A program made the translations under genes and the position numbers. The notes beneath the pieces were generated by a model that was given only the letters and a program-made list of their open reading frames with translations, ran no database searches and was not told the DNA's origin. Positions 25,307-34,101 of a stretch of DNA of 50,123 nt are shown here, in pieces. This DNA is from an uncultured Roseburia sp. (GTDB taxonomy: Bacteria; Bacillota; Clostridia; Lachnospirales; Lachnospiraceae): contig CANTEO010000011.1 of NCBI GenBank assembly GCA_947652855.1, forward strand, positions 1-50,123. Reading direction: 5' to 3'. Each line of letters begins with the position of its first letter. Position 1 is the first letter of the stretch.

Positions 25307-25982
25307 CGCCCCTCCCTTTAAACTGATAGCCGTCCCCCCAAACCGTAATGATATATTCCGGCTTTCCCGGCGTCCGCTCTATCGCCTCCCTGACCTTTCG
25401 GATATGCACGTTCAGCGTCCCGTCCCCCGTAAGGCGGTCTCCCCAAACCTCTTCAAACAGCTCCTGCTTTGAGACGACCCTGCCTTCGTTTTTCATCAGA
25501 TAGGACAGCAGCTTAAATTCCAACATGGTCAGCTTGACGGGGCGCCCGTCCACGGCCGCCTGCTTTGCCTGAAAGTCAACCGTCAGCCAGCCATCGCCAT
25601 ACCCTTCCCCCTTCTGCTTTCCATAACGCTTTAAGACGGCCTTTACTTTGGCGAGCAAAACGCCAAGGGAATATGGCTTTTGAATGTAGTCGTCTCCCCC
25701 AATCTCAAGCGCGGTGATTTTATCCCAGTCGTCTGTCCGCGCGGAAATGAAGAGGATCGGAACGTCTGTCTTTTTCCGAAGCTCCTTACACAGCCAAAAC
25801 CCGCTGCCATCCCCAAGGTTAATGTCCAGCAGCAGAAGCTCCGCCGTATTCTCCCTGAAAAATTCCCTGCATTCCAACGCGCTGTACGCAGCCGCCGTCT
25901 TTACGCCATATAAGTTAAAATACTCCGCCGTGCTGTCAGCCAGCAATTTTTCATCGTCTATAACCAAACAGTCCCATTTCAT
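25299..25982 (-). CDS. OmpR family response regulator
   Basis: The 227-residue regulator has a receiver domain with the acidic pair DD (9-10), phospho-acceptor D53 in LLLDINLGDGSG, S80 and K102 (YIQKPY). A winged-helix domain follows at about 130-225, ending with HIRKVREAIERTPGKPEYIITVWGDGYQF (shortened). It is expected to bind tandem repeats such as those at 23990-24027. Its start overlaps the PfkB stop by four bases, and its stop overlaps the kinase start. Confidence 0.95.
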   Translation of the reverse strand: MKWDCLVIDDEKLLADSTAEYFNLYGVKTAAAYSALECREFFRENTAELLLLDINLGDGSGFWLCKELRKKTDVPILFISARTDDWDKITALEIGGDDYIQKPYSLGVLLAKVKAVLKRYGKQKGEGYGDGWLTVDFQAKQAAVDGRPVKLTMLEFKLLSYLMKNEGRVVSKQELFEEVWGDRLTGDGTLNVHIRKVREAIERTPGKPEYIITVWGDGYQFKGRGDE

Positions 25983-27007
25983 CGCTTTTCCTTCACATCC
26001 TGTCCGTCTTCCTGACAGCCGCGCAGCAGACGCATAACCGCCTCTTTTTGGGGCATAGACCGCAACGCGCCCTTTTTCGTCGTGACAAGGGACGCGGCCG
26101 CGTTCGCAAACCGAAGCATCTTTAGCAGCTCCCCCTCATCGGCCTCCTGAAAGCCTCTCTCAAGCGCCCAATTCAATACGCAGGCCATAAAGGTATCCCC
26201 GGCCCCGGTCGCGTCTATCGTGCGCTCCGTTAAAAACGGGGCGCAATCGGCCCGTTTTCCCCGAAAAAACGCCCGGCTCCCTGCCCGCCCCATGGTCGCG
26301 CAGATCAAAGGCGTGCCGAAACGCCCCCAAATCCTGGACGCCCCTTCGTCTATGTCGTCCGTCCCGGTAAAAAAAGCAATCTCGTCGTCCGCAATCTTAA
26401 GGATGTGGCACTGACTGATCCCATAAGCGATCTTCTCTTTTGCAAGGGAAAGCTCCTCCCATAGCGGCGGGCGCAGATTGGGGTCAAACGAAATGAGCGC
26501 CCCCGCCTGCTTCGCCGTGTCCACCGCAAGCCTCGTCGCTTCCTCCACCTCCCGCCCCGTCATTGACAGGCTCCCAAAATGAAAGATTCTTGCATCCTCA
26601 ACAAGCGACGTGTCGACTTCTTCTTTTCGAAGCGTCTGATCCGCCCCCGGATTGCGGTAAAAAGAAAAGCTGCGGTCGCCATCCGGCATCGTATGCACAA
26701 ACGCAAGCGACGTGGGGATTTTTTCGTCCCTTCTTATGCCCTGCGTCGCGATTCCCTGCCCCGCAACAGCCTGAACCAGCAGATCCCCAAAGGAATCCGC
26801 CCCCACTTTCCCTATAAACGCGGTCTTTTTTCCCAACTGCCGCAGCATGGACAGGACATTGCAGGGAGCCCCGCCGGGATTCGCCTCGTACATAGGGTTC
26901 CCCTGCCCGCTCATCCCGTTCATCGTAAAGTCAATTAAAAGCTCCCCCAACGCCACCACGTCATACGTTTTTCCCCGCCAGGCGCCGTCCGCTTCAAATT
27001 CGCTCAT
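25979..27007 (-). CDS. PfkB family carbohydrate kinase (fructokinase-like)
   Basis: The 342-residue cytosolic kinase has the PfkB entry motif NPGGAPCNV and AFIGKVGADSFGDLL. FDPNLRPPLW is typical of fructokinases, and the C-terminal signature DATGAGDTF contains the catalytic Asp (about residue 271). The listed longest frame begins at GTG 27016; ATG 27007 with GGGGAGG eight bases upstream is better. Its stop overlaps the response regulator start, so a sugar kinase is translationally coupled to an antimicrobial-type two-component/ABC unit, an odd pairing that may reflect operon joining after a deletion upstream. Confidence 0.92.
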   Translation of the reverse strand: MSEFEADGAWRGKTYDVVALGELLIDFTMNGMSGQGNPMYEANPGGAPCNVLSMLRQLGKKTAFIGKVGADSFGDLLVQAVAGQGIATQGIRRDEKIPTSLAFVHTMPDGDRSFSFYRNPGADQTLRKEEVDTSLVEDARIFHFGSLSMTGREVEEATRLAVDTAKQAGALISFDPNLRPPLWEELSLAKEKIAYGISQCHILKIADDEIAFFTGTDDIDEGASRIWGRFGTPLICATMGRAGSRAFFRGKRADCAPFLTERTIDATGAGDTFMACVLNWALERGFQEADEGELLKMLRFANAAASLVTTKKGALRSMPQKEAVMRLLRGCQEDGQDVKEKR

Positions 27008-27008
27008 C

Positions 27009-27254
27009 TTACGCACCTCCCCTAAGCGCAGCCGGAAAGCTTATCGACTGCAAGATTTCCCCCGCCAGGCAAGCGCTTAAGTCAAAAAAACGTTTGGTTA
27101 TGGCTCCCTTATTCACTGCGAGATTCGTGCAGCCCGTTTCATGCATTGCCGTCATCATCAAATCTAAAGCAGAAGGAACATCTACGATCAGCTCCATATC
27201 GCTGCTTATGACCGCAACCTCAATCTCATTTTTTCTTATTGCTTCTGTCGTCAT
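27009..27254 (-). pseudogene. Truncated DUF4180 gene
   Basis: The 81-residue product matches the N-terminal half of DUF4180 proteins: VPSALDLMMTAMHE, then KRFFDLSACLAGEILQ, where intact members continue with a K-F-x-x-Y-x-x-x-L-A-I-V-G-D-F stretch to about 120 residues. Here the frame ends with an unrelated SISFPAALRGGA. No continuation is found in the other frames before the PfkB start, so the tail appears deleted rather than frameshifted. It starts 12 bases after the TetR stop in the restored frame. DUF4180 genes often follow TetR genes, which supports an ancestral two-gene unit. Confidence 0.65.
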
Positions 27255-27266
27255 TTCCTGCCTCCT

Positions 27267-27846
27267 TCATTCATACAAGCTGTCAATCAGGTGATCCACC
27301 ATAAAGTCAAAGGTTTCCGCATGATCGCGCGGAAGGACGTCTTTGTTTTTGATATTCATAATCAAGGAATAAATGACGGACGCCGCCATATCCTCATCTA
27401 CCTTGCACCGCAAATGCGGCTGGCCAAAAAAAAAGCTTCCTGCCCCTAAGATTCGATTCCTCAATTTTTCTTGCCTGCTCCTCGGACAGCCTGTTTTTCA
27501 AAACAGTAAAATCCACGCTGTCTGAATGACACAAAAAATTGTTCTTGTCATATTCCCGGTAAATGAACTTCAACGCCTCCGCAACCCCGCGCTTCTCTTT
27601 TTGCCGTTCCATCATCTCTAAAGCGGCATCGCAGATTTCCTGCTGCACGAAACACAAGACGTCGCAAAAGAGCGCCTCTTTAGACTCAAAGAATAAATAG
27701 AACGCGCCTTTTGAGATGCCCGCCTGCCTGCAAAGCCCGTCCACGCTCGTTTTCTTATAGCCGTGCTGCGTCCAGCTCTGCTTACAGGCGTTCTGTAAGC
27801 CCCTTTTGATGATCTCCTTTTCCCGATCCGTAAAGCTTCTTGCCAT
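27267..27846 (-). pseudogene. TetR family regulator split by a frameshift at a homopolymer
   Basis: The first 150 codons (27846-27394) give a TetR/AcrR helix-turn-helix, TSVDGLCRQAGISKGAFYLFF, and part of the ligand domain, then drift into an unrelated WPAAFAVQGR tail. A second frame (27464-27267) supplies the missing C-terminal domain from FFGQPHLRCKV to HLIDSLYE. The two meet at a run of nine A on the plus strand (27426-27434; T on the coding strand). Eight T would read R-K-L-F-F-G-Q-P and restore a regulator of about 192 residues. This can be a true mutation, a phase-variable tract or a sequencing error. The promoter and probable operator upstream look intact. Confidence 0.85.
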
Positions 27847-27862
27847 AAGGACTCCCCTCCAA

Positions 27863-27922
27863 TGTAACCGTATAAACCATTTCGGTCATACATATAATAC
27901 AGCATCTTATTCAAAAAGCCAA
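27863..27922 (-). promoter_or_regulatory. Promoter and likely TetR operator
   Basis: On the minus strand TTGGCT (27917-27922), a 17-base spacer and TATTAT (27894-27899) form a promoter. Just downstream, covering the predicted start point, is an imperfect palindrome TGACCG-N12-CGGTTACA (27863-27888). Its place between promoter and regulator gene fits autorepression. Confidence 0.5.
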
Positions 27923-27942
27923 GCGGAGCTTATAACGGCAAA

Positions 27943-27969
27943 CAGCAGGGCTGTCACATAGCCCTGCTG
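27943..27969 (-). terminator. Terminator after the Ig-domain gene
   Basis: CAGCAGGGCT (27943-27952) and AGCCCTGCTG (27960-27969) form a perfect 10-bp stem with a 7-base loop, 41 bases after the stop codon of the Ig-domain gene on the minus strand. The T tail (GTTTGCCGTT) is weak. Confidence 0.65.
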
Positions 27970-28009
27970 AACGTTTACCGCCACCTCTTAAAATCGTGTC
28001 AAAAACTTC

Positions 28010-31000
28010 TTATTTACCCACAATTAACGTACAAGACGCCTTTTTCTTTTTGCCCGCCTTCACGGTAATCGTGACCTTTCCCTTTTTCAGCCCCTGAACC
28101 TTCCCGTCTTTATCGACAGACGCGATCCGCTTGTTCGAAGAAGACCAGCGCAGCCGGTCTGTGTAGTTCGAAGGAATCACTTTCAAATCCAGCTTCATCG
28201 ACTTGCCTAACTTCAGCTTCACGGCAGAAGAAGAAAATGTCATAGACTTCACAGGCTGCTTGATGATGATTTTAAACGAATCCGTCTTCTTGCTGCCCTC
28301 CGTCTTCACCGTAATTTTCACGATGCCTGGCTTCTTTGCCGTCACAATCCCATTGCTGTCCACTGTGGCAAGCTTCTTGCTTGAGCTGCTCCATTCCAAA
28401 GCCTCCGTGCATTTTTGAGGCTTTAGGGCGGCCGTAAGCTGCATCGTTTCGCCGCAGTTCATTGTCTCCTGCCCTTTCAAGGTCACTTTCAATGCCTTGA
28501 TCGCCTTCTTGACGACAATAATTTTGCAGATGGCTTTTTTTCCGCTTTCCGTCTTCGCAAGAATCTTCGCCGTCCCTGCGCCTACGGCCTTCACTTCTCC
28601 GCCTTCTACCGTCGCCACGGCTGCATTTGTCGTGCTCCAGGACACTGCGTCCGTCGTGTTTTTAGGCTTTAGGGCAGCCTTGAGCTGGAACGAGTCGCCT
28701 TTTGCCATGCATTTTTCCTTCAACATAGAAATGCTCTTCGCGGGAACCGTCACCCTCACAGCGCAGGACGCTGTTTTTGCGCCATCCGCAGTCGTCACCG
28801 TAATGACGGCGTTTCCTGCTTTCTTCGCCTTCACAACGCCGCCCTGCACCTCCGCCACAGAAGCGTCGCTGCTGCTCCAGGATACCGTTTTGTCCGTTGC
28901 GTTGCCAGGAGCCACAGCTGCCTGCAAGGCTGTACTTTCACCGACCGGAAGGGTCAGCGCGCTTTTGCTAAGCGAAACGCCCGTGACTGCAATGACAGGG
29001 GCTGGCTGCTCCGGCTCTGGCGGCGTGGCTGGATTCTCCGGCTCCGGCGGAGTTATCGGCTCCTCCGGCTCTGACGGCGTGACTGGCCGCTCTGGCTTAT
29101 CTGGCTCCGGCGGCGTGGTTGGATTCTCCGGCTCCGGCGGAGTTATCGGCTCCTCCGGCTCAATCGGCACATCCGCCCATATATCGTATTCCACCGTTCT
29201 TGTCAGACGATGCCTGGGGCAGCTCACTTCACAAAAGTATTTTGTAAAATCCTCCTCCTTGGTCGGCGTAAGCTGAAATTCCTCCTGATCTGCCCCTTCT
29301 ATCGCCTCATACGCCTCATACCAATACCCCCTATGCCACTGATACGTCAAATCGTCTCCTTGACAGTATGCGACAGCTTTGAGCGTTTCCGACTGTCCCG
29401 GCTTTAATAGAAGACTCCGATACGAGTAATAGCTGCATTCTGCATTGGCATTTAGAACAGGCTCATCAGAATTTCGTAAATCCATCCTCGCCTGCGTTTC
29501 CACGCCGTTAATATTGATCGTGCAGGCATATACGCCAAAATCAGCGTCTCCTTCAATATGGGCCACATACCTAGACTCAGCTGCCCCTGGAATCTCCTCC
29601 ATCTCCCCATTGCCATTCTGCGCAATGCGTTTCCACTGATAGCTGACCTGCTGCCGCTCCAATTCCTCTTTCTCAATGCCAAGCTCTACCAAAGCAGGTA
29701 TCTGATCCCCTATTTCCGCATACACCGGAAGCTCGCCCGTCTGCATCCCATTGACATAAAACACGCTTGAATAGATGCCATAATATTGCATTGTGTCACT
29801 TTCTCCCGCCCTCACAATGCAGCGGTAATTTCCAAATGAATCCTCTGTCAGCTGCTCAAGCGTCAGCGTGTCCCCTGTGGCATCCAGCGTCTTCCATTCC
29901 CAGTCCGTCCAGTAATAATCTCCTGCTTCATCATAATGCTGCACCGCTTGTTCTTTCTGCCATTCATAAGTAAGCTCCCATCTCTCGTCCTCATAGGTAA
30001 CGCCTGCTGGAATGGACACATTCCTTTGGCCAGGATAAAGCGTTCCCAAATCGCCTTCATACTCATGCTGAAACTGATACTGCCGCAGCGTTACGTGATA
30101 CTCCCTTGACTCGTTCCCATCTGTCGCAATGCAGCGATAGGAGCCATACGCCTCGTCGCCCACCGACGCAATCTGATACGTCTGTCCTGTAGCGCCGTCA
30201 ATGTCCTGATACTCCCATCCCCAATCTGCATCATGCTTCTGTTTCTGCCATTGATACTGCATCCCCTCCGGCAAGCTCGTCTCAGCTTCACAGCGAAGCT
30301 CCGCGCTTTCGCCAGGATGCGCTTTCACCTCGTGATATGCATCGCCCACATAGATGCAATGTTCTTGAGAAATGACAAATTGCTTCGTCACCAAACTCTG
30401 TCCATCCGATATCGTGACGCGATACTGTTCATGATTTCCATCCACCGCATCCAAGTTCACTTCATAAGAAAGGCCCTTTTCATCCAGCTCCAGCCATTCT
30501 TCATGCCCGATGCCATCCGCATCATATACCCATCCATCAAGTTGCTCCCATTTCACAGTCAAATTCTCCGCCGCATCCGCTGTGACGCAGGTGTCCAAAA
30601 CGATGCTCTCCTCATACGCCCGGTTAAAGTAAAGATACTCCCACGAATCATACGCGGCCGATACATCCATCCTGTCAATATAGCGTGACGCCTCGCTTCG
30701 ATACTCCACATCGCCCACAGTCACTTTGCAAAAATAAGAAGCCTGCGCCTCTCCCAACTCCTCCTCAGTCACTGTATGTGTAAATGATATGGCTGTCTCG
30801 CCTTCCAAAGCTGTCTCGCTGCCGTTCACTGATTGATACCACTGATACTTTGCAGGCCTTGCTTCCAAAGACCTATCCCATTCGTCGCCTACCACCCGAT
30901 AGGTGACCTCCATCCCCGGCGAAACGACATGAGCGGCACGATTCAGAGAATATTGATATCTGCCCACGTAAACATCTTGCCGCTGCGTCTCTTCTCCCAA

Positions 31001-32269
31001 GGTCACCAGGCAGTAATAATATTGGCCGCCTTCTTGCAAAGACGCATTGAAGATGGTCAGCGTCCGATCCGTCGCCCCTTCGATTTCCAAATCCTCTTCT
31101 CCATCCGCCCCTCTTTTATGCCACTGATAGGAGCATTCTTCTATGTCCACTCCATCCATCGCCGGATATGCCGTGACTGACAGTTCAATTTCCTTCTCCC
31201 CCGGCCGAAAAGAATTTCCATTTGGACTCACCCAGAAGCTGTGCGACGTAGGGTAGTTATAGCAGTACCACATTTTTTCATTCCCTGACTCATCCGACAC
31301 TGTGCAGTAAATCCGAAATTCCCTATCCCCCATTTGGAAGGTTTGCTGCGGCTTGCCGGCATCCTCCAGATCTATCCGTTCACCGTCCGAATACTCTATC
31401 TGCCACCGATACGACAATGTGGCATAAGGATTTCCCGAGGAGATCTTTTCAGATATATCTATCGTAAAAGCCTCGCCTGTTTTACGGTAATACCCTTCTC
31501 CTATCCCGTTTGTAAGGCTCAAATGGTTTCCATGGGTGTAGACCTCGAAATTCACCGTCTCAACTGACCGCCCATTCGTCACAGTGCAGGAATACTTCAC
31601 TTGTTTTCCCTGCGTTCCTTTATGGGGACGCATAAGTGTCGGATCCGTCTCTCCTTCCAAGAGCTTACCCTTCCGATACCACTGATAAGCGATTTCGGCC
31701 TCCGGCTCTCCATAGTCCTTCGCCTTGACCGCAAGGTTTAGCGGCTCTCCATTGTACCGATCCACATAGGGCATTTCCTGCCTCACAACCATGCTGGACT
31801 CTTTCTCCACCTGGAAATACACCCATTTTTCATGAACCCCATCCGTGACCCTACAGCTATATGTGCCAAAGTCACTGTCAAATTCGCGATCCGTCAGCCC
31901 CTTCATCGTCAGGGTGTCGCTTGTCTCCTCCTCCAGCTCATACCCCGCCGCGTGATACCAGGTGTACGAAAGCTCTCCCGTCTTGCTCCACGCATGAACC
32001 TTCATGACCGCCGTTTTCTCCGGGCGCTTTCTTAAGACCGCATTGCTCAACGCATATGCCCCAAACTCCTCCTCCCTATCCGGAGTGATGTCCGGCGTAA
32101 GCGCCCCTCCAGGCCCGCTTGCCGCATCCACAAGCCTTCCTACAGCCGCCCCTGCCTCTTTTGCAAGCGCGGATACATCAACGGAAGAAAAAACCATGCC
32201 AAGCAGCAGGACATATGCCGCTGCTTTTTTCCAAAGCCTTCCGCTTCTCCCCTTTTCCAAAAACCTCAT
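28010..32269 (-). CDS. Large secreted protein with Ig-like modules and four BIG2 domains
   Basis: The 1,419-residue protein has an N-terminal signal peptide (basic start, hydrophobic core about 16-32, cleavage probably after VDVSALA). About ten modules of 90-110 residues follow up to residue 1060, each with a Y-x-W tryptophan in the middle and a Y-x-C-x-V near the end, an Ig-like fold reading with only one conserved Cys per module. A Pro/Glu-rich linker (about 1065-1125) with repeated TPPEPE leads to four BIG2 domains, each with a W-S-S-S-(N/D/S) and G-x-V-x-A/G-x-K-x-G turn. No LPXTG sorting motif or S-layer domain is seen, so retention is unclear. It probably acts at the surface in adhesion. 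It has its own promoter and a structured leader. GAAAGGAGAG precedes the ATG. Confidence 0.88.
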   Translation of the reverse strand: MRFLEKGRSGRLWKKAAAYVLLLGMVFSSVDVSALAKEAGAAVGRLVDAASGPGGALTPDITPDREEEFGAYALSNAVLRKRPEKTAVMKVHAWSKTGELSYTWYHAAGYELEEETSDTLTMKGLTDREFDSDFGTYSCRVTDGVHEKWVYFQVEKESSMVVRQEMPYVDRYNGEPLNLAVKAKDYGEPEAEIAYQWYRKGKLLEGETDPTLMRPHKGTQGKQVKYSCTVTNGRSVETVNFEVYTHGNHLSLTNGIGEGYYRKTGEAFTIDISEKISSGNPYATLSYRWQIEYSDGERIDLEDAGKPQQTFQMGDREFRIYCTVSDESGNEKMWYCYNYPTSHSFWVSPNGNSFRPGEKEIELSVTAYPAMDGVDIEECSYQWHKRGADGEEDLEIEGATDRTLTIFNASLQEGGQYYYCLVTLGEETQRQDVYVGRYQYSLNRAAHVVSPGMEVTYRVVGDEWDRSLEARPAKYQWYQSVNGSETALEGETAISFTHTVTEEELGEAQASYFCKVTVGDVEYRSEASRYIDRMDVSAAYDSWEYLYFNRAYEESIVLDTCVTADAAENLTVKWEQLDGWVYDADGIGHEEWLELDEKGLSYEVNLDAVDGNHEQYRVTISDGQSLVTKQFVISQEHCIYVGDAYHEVKAHPGESAELRCEAETSLPEGMQYQWQKQKHDADWGWEYQDIDGATGQTYQIASVGDEAYGSYRCIATDGNESREYHVTLRQYQFQHEYEGDLGTLYPGQRNVSIPAGVTYEDERWELTYEWQKEQAVQHYDEAGDYYWTDWEWKTLDATGDTLTLEQLTEDSFGNYRCIVRAGESDTMQYYGIYSSVFYVNGMQTGELPVYAEIGDQIPALVELGIEKEELERQQVSYQWKRIAQNGNGEMEEIPGAAESRYVAHIEGDADFGVYACTININGVETQARMDLRNSDEPVLNANAECSYYSYRSLLLKPGQSETLKAVAYCQGDDLTYQWHRGYWYEAYEAIEGADQEEFQLTPTKEEDFTKYFCEVSCPRHRLTRTVEYDIWADVPIEPEEPITPPEPENPTTPPEPDKPERPVTPSEPEEPITPPEPENPATPPEPEQPAPVIAVTGVSLSKSALTLPVGESTALQAAVAPGNATDKTVSWSSSDASVAEVQGGVVKAKKAGNAVITVTTADGAKTASCAVRVTVPAKSISMLKEKCMAKGDSFQLKAALKPKNTTDAVSWSTTNAAVATVEGGEVKAVGAGTAKILAKTESGKKAICKIIVVKKAIKALKVTLKGQETMNCGETMQLTAALKPQKCTEALEWSSSSKKLATVDSNGIVTAKKPGIVKITVKTEGSKKTDSFKIIIKQPVKSMTFSSSAVKLKLGKSMKLDLKVIPSNYTDRLRWSSSNKRIASVDKDGKVQGLKKGKVTITVKAGKKKKASCTLIVGK
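29022..29161. repeat. 50-bp direct repeat in the proline-rich linker
   Basis: A 50-base segment at 29022-29071 recurs at 29112-29161 with one difference, a period of 90 bases (30 codons). It encodes the PEEPITPPEPENP part of the linker. The in-frame period would allow the linker to gain or lose 30 residues by recombination. Confidence 0.85.
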
Positions 32270-32408
32270 TACGCTCTCCTTTCCCTGCCTATACAGACGT
32301 TTCGTAACGATTCAGCCTTCGGCTTCCTCGTGGCAGAATCCGGCCCATAAAAATTTGCCTTTCGGCAAACAGGCCAAATCCCATTCCAACCATTACGCTT
32401 TCTTACAT
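32270..32408 (-). other. Structured 5' leader of the Ig-domain gene
   Basis: The leader of about 147 nt is rich in stems. On the minus strand it contains TTTGCC-GAAA-GGCAAA, flanked by GGCC...GGGCC arms, and AGCC-GAA-GGCT set inside GATTC...GAATC arms. The tetraloop and nested arms look like an ordered RNA rather than chance. I could not match it to a known riboswitch consensus (it lacks the c-di-GMP-I and cobalamin cores), and it has no terminator before the gene. Confidence 0.4.
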
Positions 32409-32452
32409 CTGGTTACTATAACCAGTTTAGTTCCAAATCCGCGTATTGTCAA
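32409..32452 (-). promoter_or_regulatory. Promoter with overlapping palindromic operator, Ig-domain gene
   Basis: On the minus strand TTGACA (32447-32452), a 17-base spacer and TAAACT (32424-32429) make a good promoter. A perfect palindrome CTGGTTA-TAG-TAACCAG (32409-32425) overlaps the end of the -10 box and the predicted start point, the classic place for a repressor. The -35 box lies within the last codons of the O-antigen ligase-like gene. Confidence 0.65.
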
Positions 32453-34041
32453 TCGCGAATCCCACGTCCTTCGAAAGCGCGCGATGTTCCCTCACGCGCT
32501 TTGCAGCATACGCTTATCCCTGCGGCCGCCCACAAAAACAGCAGCGGCTCTATATAAATATGAACGTTATTCACAAACGCCTGAATCACATAAGAGGCCA
32601 GCGGCATGAAAAACGCCAGCATAGAAGGATCTTCTTTCGCCCTTTGAAAAAACCGACGCAGCATAAGCGCCAAAAACGCAGCATAAGCAAGCAGGCCCAA
32701 TACGCCGACCGTCACCAAAAGCTGTAGATAAACATTATGCGCGTCAAGCAGCAGCCCTCTTTTTTCAAAAGCCGCCATCTCCCCTTCCGACAGATACTCC
32801 TTAGCCGCAAAATAAAATCCCGCAGGCCCTGCGCCAAACAGCTTTCCCAATATCCCCATTCGGGAAAAAATATGAATTGCGCCTTTCCATATCTGCATTC
32901 GCTTTGTTCCCCAGGCATCCCCAAAATAAAAATACGTCCGCCAAACGCCAAGCTTCCGCTTTGCCTCCTCCGGCTCCATTCCAAAATTGACGGACAGCAG
33001 CAGGCCCGCCAGGATCACTGCAAAAAGGGCGCACAAAATAAAAAACAGACGGCGCAGCCATTTCCACGCCACGTCCGCCGCGCCTTTTTTGCCCCTATAA
33101 AAAAGGCCAAAACAGCAAACCAGCGCAATCGACAACAGCAAAAAATTCCATCTGCCGTCAAGCAGCCATATGGGCAGGCCCTTTTTTAATTTCAGCGCGC
33201 TCCCTGTCCCAACAGCCCCGTATATGCCGCCGAAAATCAGCTCCGCAGCGGCATACTCCGTCAATAGGACGCATACGCGAATCCCTTTCTTTGCGGAATC
33301 CGCGGCGTACATCAGCAACAGGAACGCGGCTCCCACGCATAGGTACGCGCTGTCGCTGTTCGACGCCGGCATTCCAAGAAACCCCAAAAAGCAGGCCGCT
33401 CCAAAGCCTATTGCTCCGCGCCTGCCCTTCCCCGAAAAAAACAAGGCCATCCCTGCCGGCAGAAACAGCCCCAAATACGCAGCGTAAACGTTCATATTCC
33501 CCATAGTGGAGATAAACTGCGTGTCAGGCTCCATGGAGGCATACATCGAAAGCGGATCCAAGCCAAAGAAATTCAACACGGCAAGGAAAGCCACAGCGCA
33601 TACCGCCATAAGGCCAGCCGCAAAAAGATATGTCTTACATATGAAAAAACGGGAAACAAAGAAATAAGACAGCACACAGCATAGAATGGCAAAAAATCCA
33701 AAATTACGCCCATAGCCACCCCAAAAAAGCTGCATTTTGGGGCCATTCAGCAAAAACGACAAAAAAACAACGCATAAGAACAAACATAGCGCGTGCTCTG
33801 CGCCAAAAAGCACGTTTTTCGCAGGCAGCCTCCCCTTTTTATCAAAACAGGAAACAACGAGCCAAGGCAAGGCGCAGGCCAGGCAGACAGCTGCCGCGCC
33901 ATAAAAAAAGACCGTCTTCACCCCAAGAAGATCCTGATACCCATGCCACTTTACCAACGGATAACACAAAAACATCAGAAAAAAATACGCTGCAGCCGCG
34001 CTGTGCGCAAGCTGCAGACAAAACGATTTCCATGATTTCAT
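32449..34041 (-). CDS. O-antigen ligase family membrane protein
   Basis: The 530-residue protein has about twelve membrane helices and the Wzy_C/O-antigen-ligase signature near its C terminus: LLLDAHNVYLQLLVTVGVLGL, with the His-Asn typical of the periplasmic loop. Such proteins join or polymerise surface polysaccharides; in Gram-positive bacteria they act in capsule, teichuronic or glycan export pathways. The longest frame begins at GTG 34080, but ATG 34041 begins a normal signal-like helix; its ribosome binding site is weak. It follows hisZ by 60 bases. Confidence 0.82.
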   Translation of the reverse strand: MKSWKSFCLQLAHSAAAAYFFLMFLCYPLVKWHGYQDLLGVKTVFFYGAAAVCLACALPWLVVSCFDKKGRLPAKNVLFGAEHALCLFLCVVFLSFLLNGPKMQLFWGGYGRNFGFFAILCCVLSYFFVSRFFICKTYLFAAGLMAVCAVAFLAVLNFFGLDPLSMYASMEPDTQFISTMGNMNVYAAYLGLFLPAGMALFFSGKGRRGAIGFGAACFLGFLGMPASNSDSAYLCVGAAFLLLMYAADSAKKGIRVCVLLTEYAAAELIFGGIYGAVGTGSALKLKKGLPIWLLDGRWNFLLLSIALVCCFGLFYRGKKGAADVAWKWLRRLFFILCALFAVILAGLLLSVNFGMEPEEAKRKLGVWRTYFYFGDAWGTKRMQIWKGAIHIFSRMGILGKLFGAGPAGFYFAAKEYLSEGEMAAFEKRGLLLDAHNVYLQLLVTVGVLGLLAYAAFLALMLRRFFQRAKEDPSMLAFFMPLASYVIQAFVNNVHIYIEPLLFLWAAAGISVCCKAREGTSRAFEGRGIRD

Positions 34042-34101
34042 AAAACCCACCCCACAAATTTCATGCGGCTCCACGCTCACTGCCCAAAGCCGCGCATGGC
34101 G

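Noticed and set aside
27267..27846. Programmed frameshift in the TetR gene
   Set aside because: No stimulatory structure or conserved slippery context was identified; mutation, phase variation or read error is simpler.
28497..29276. Plus-strand 259-codon frame with Gly/Ser repeats
   Set aside because: It is the reverse of the BIG2 and Pro-rich linker region of the Ig-domain gene; the repeats reflect the linker.
28010..32269. LPXTG or S-layer anchoring of the Ig-domain protein
   Set aside because: The C terminus ends within the fourth BIG2 domain with no sorting motif, hydrophobic tail or SLH domain.
32270..32408. Assigning the Ig-gene leader to c-di-GMP-I or cobalamin riboswitches
   Set aside because: Conserved cores of those classes are missing; only a generic structured leader can be supported.
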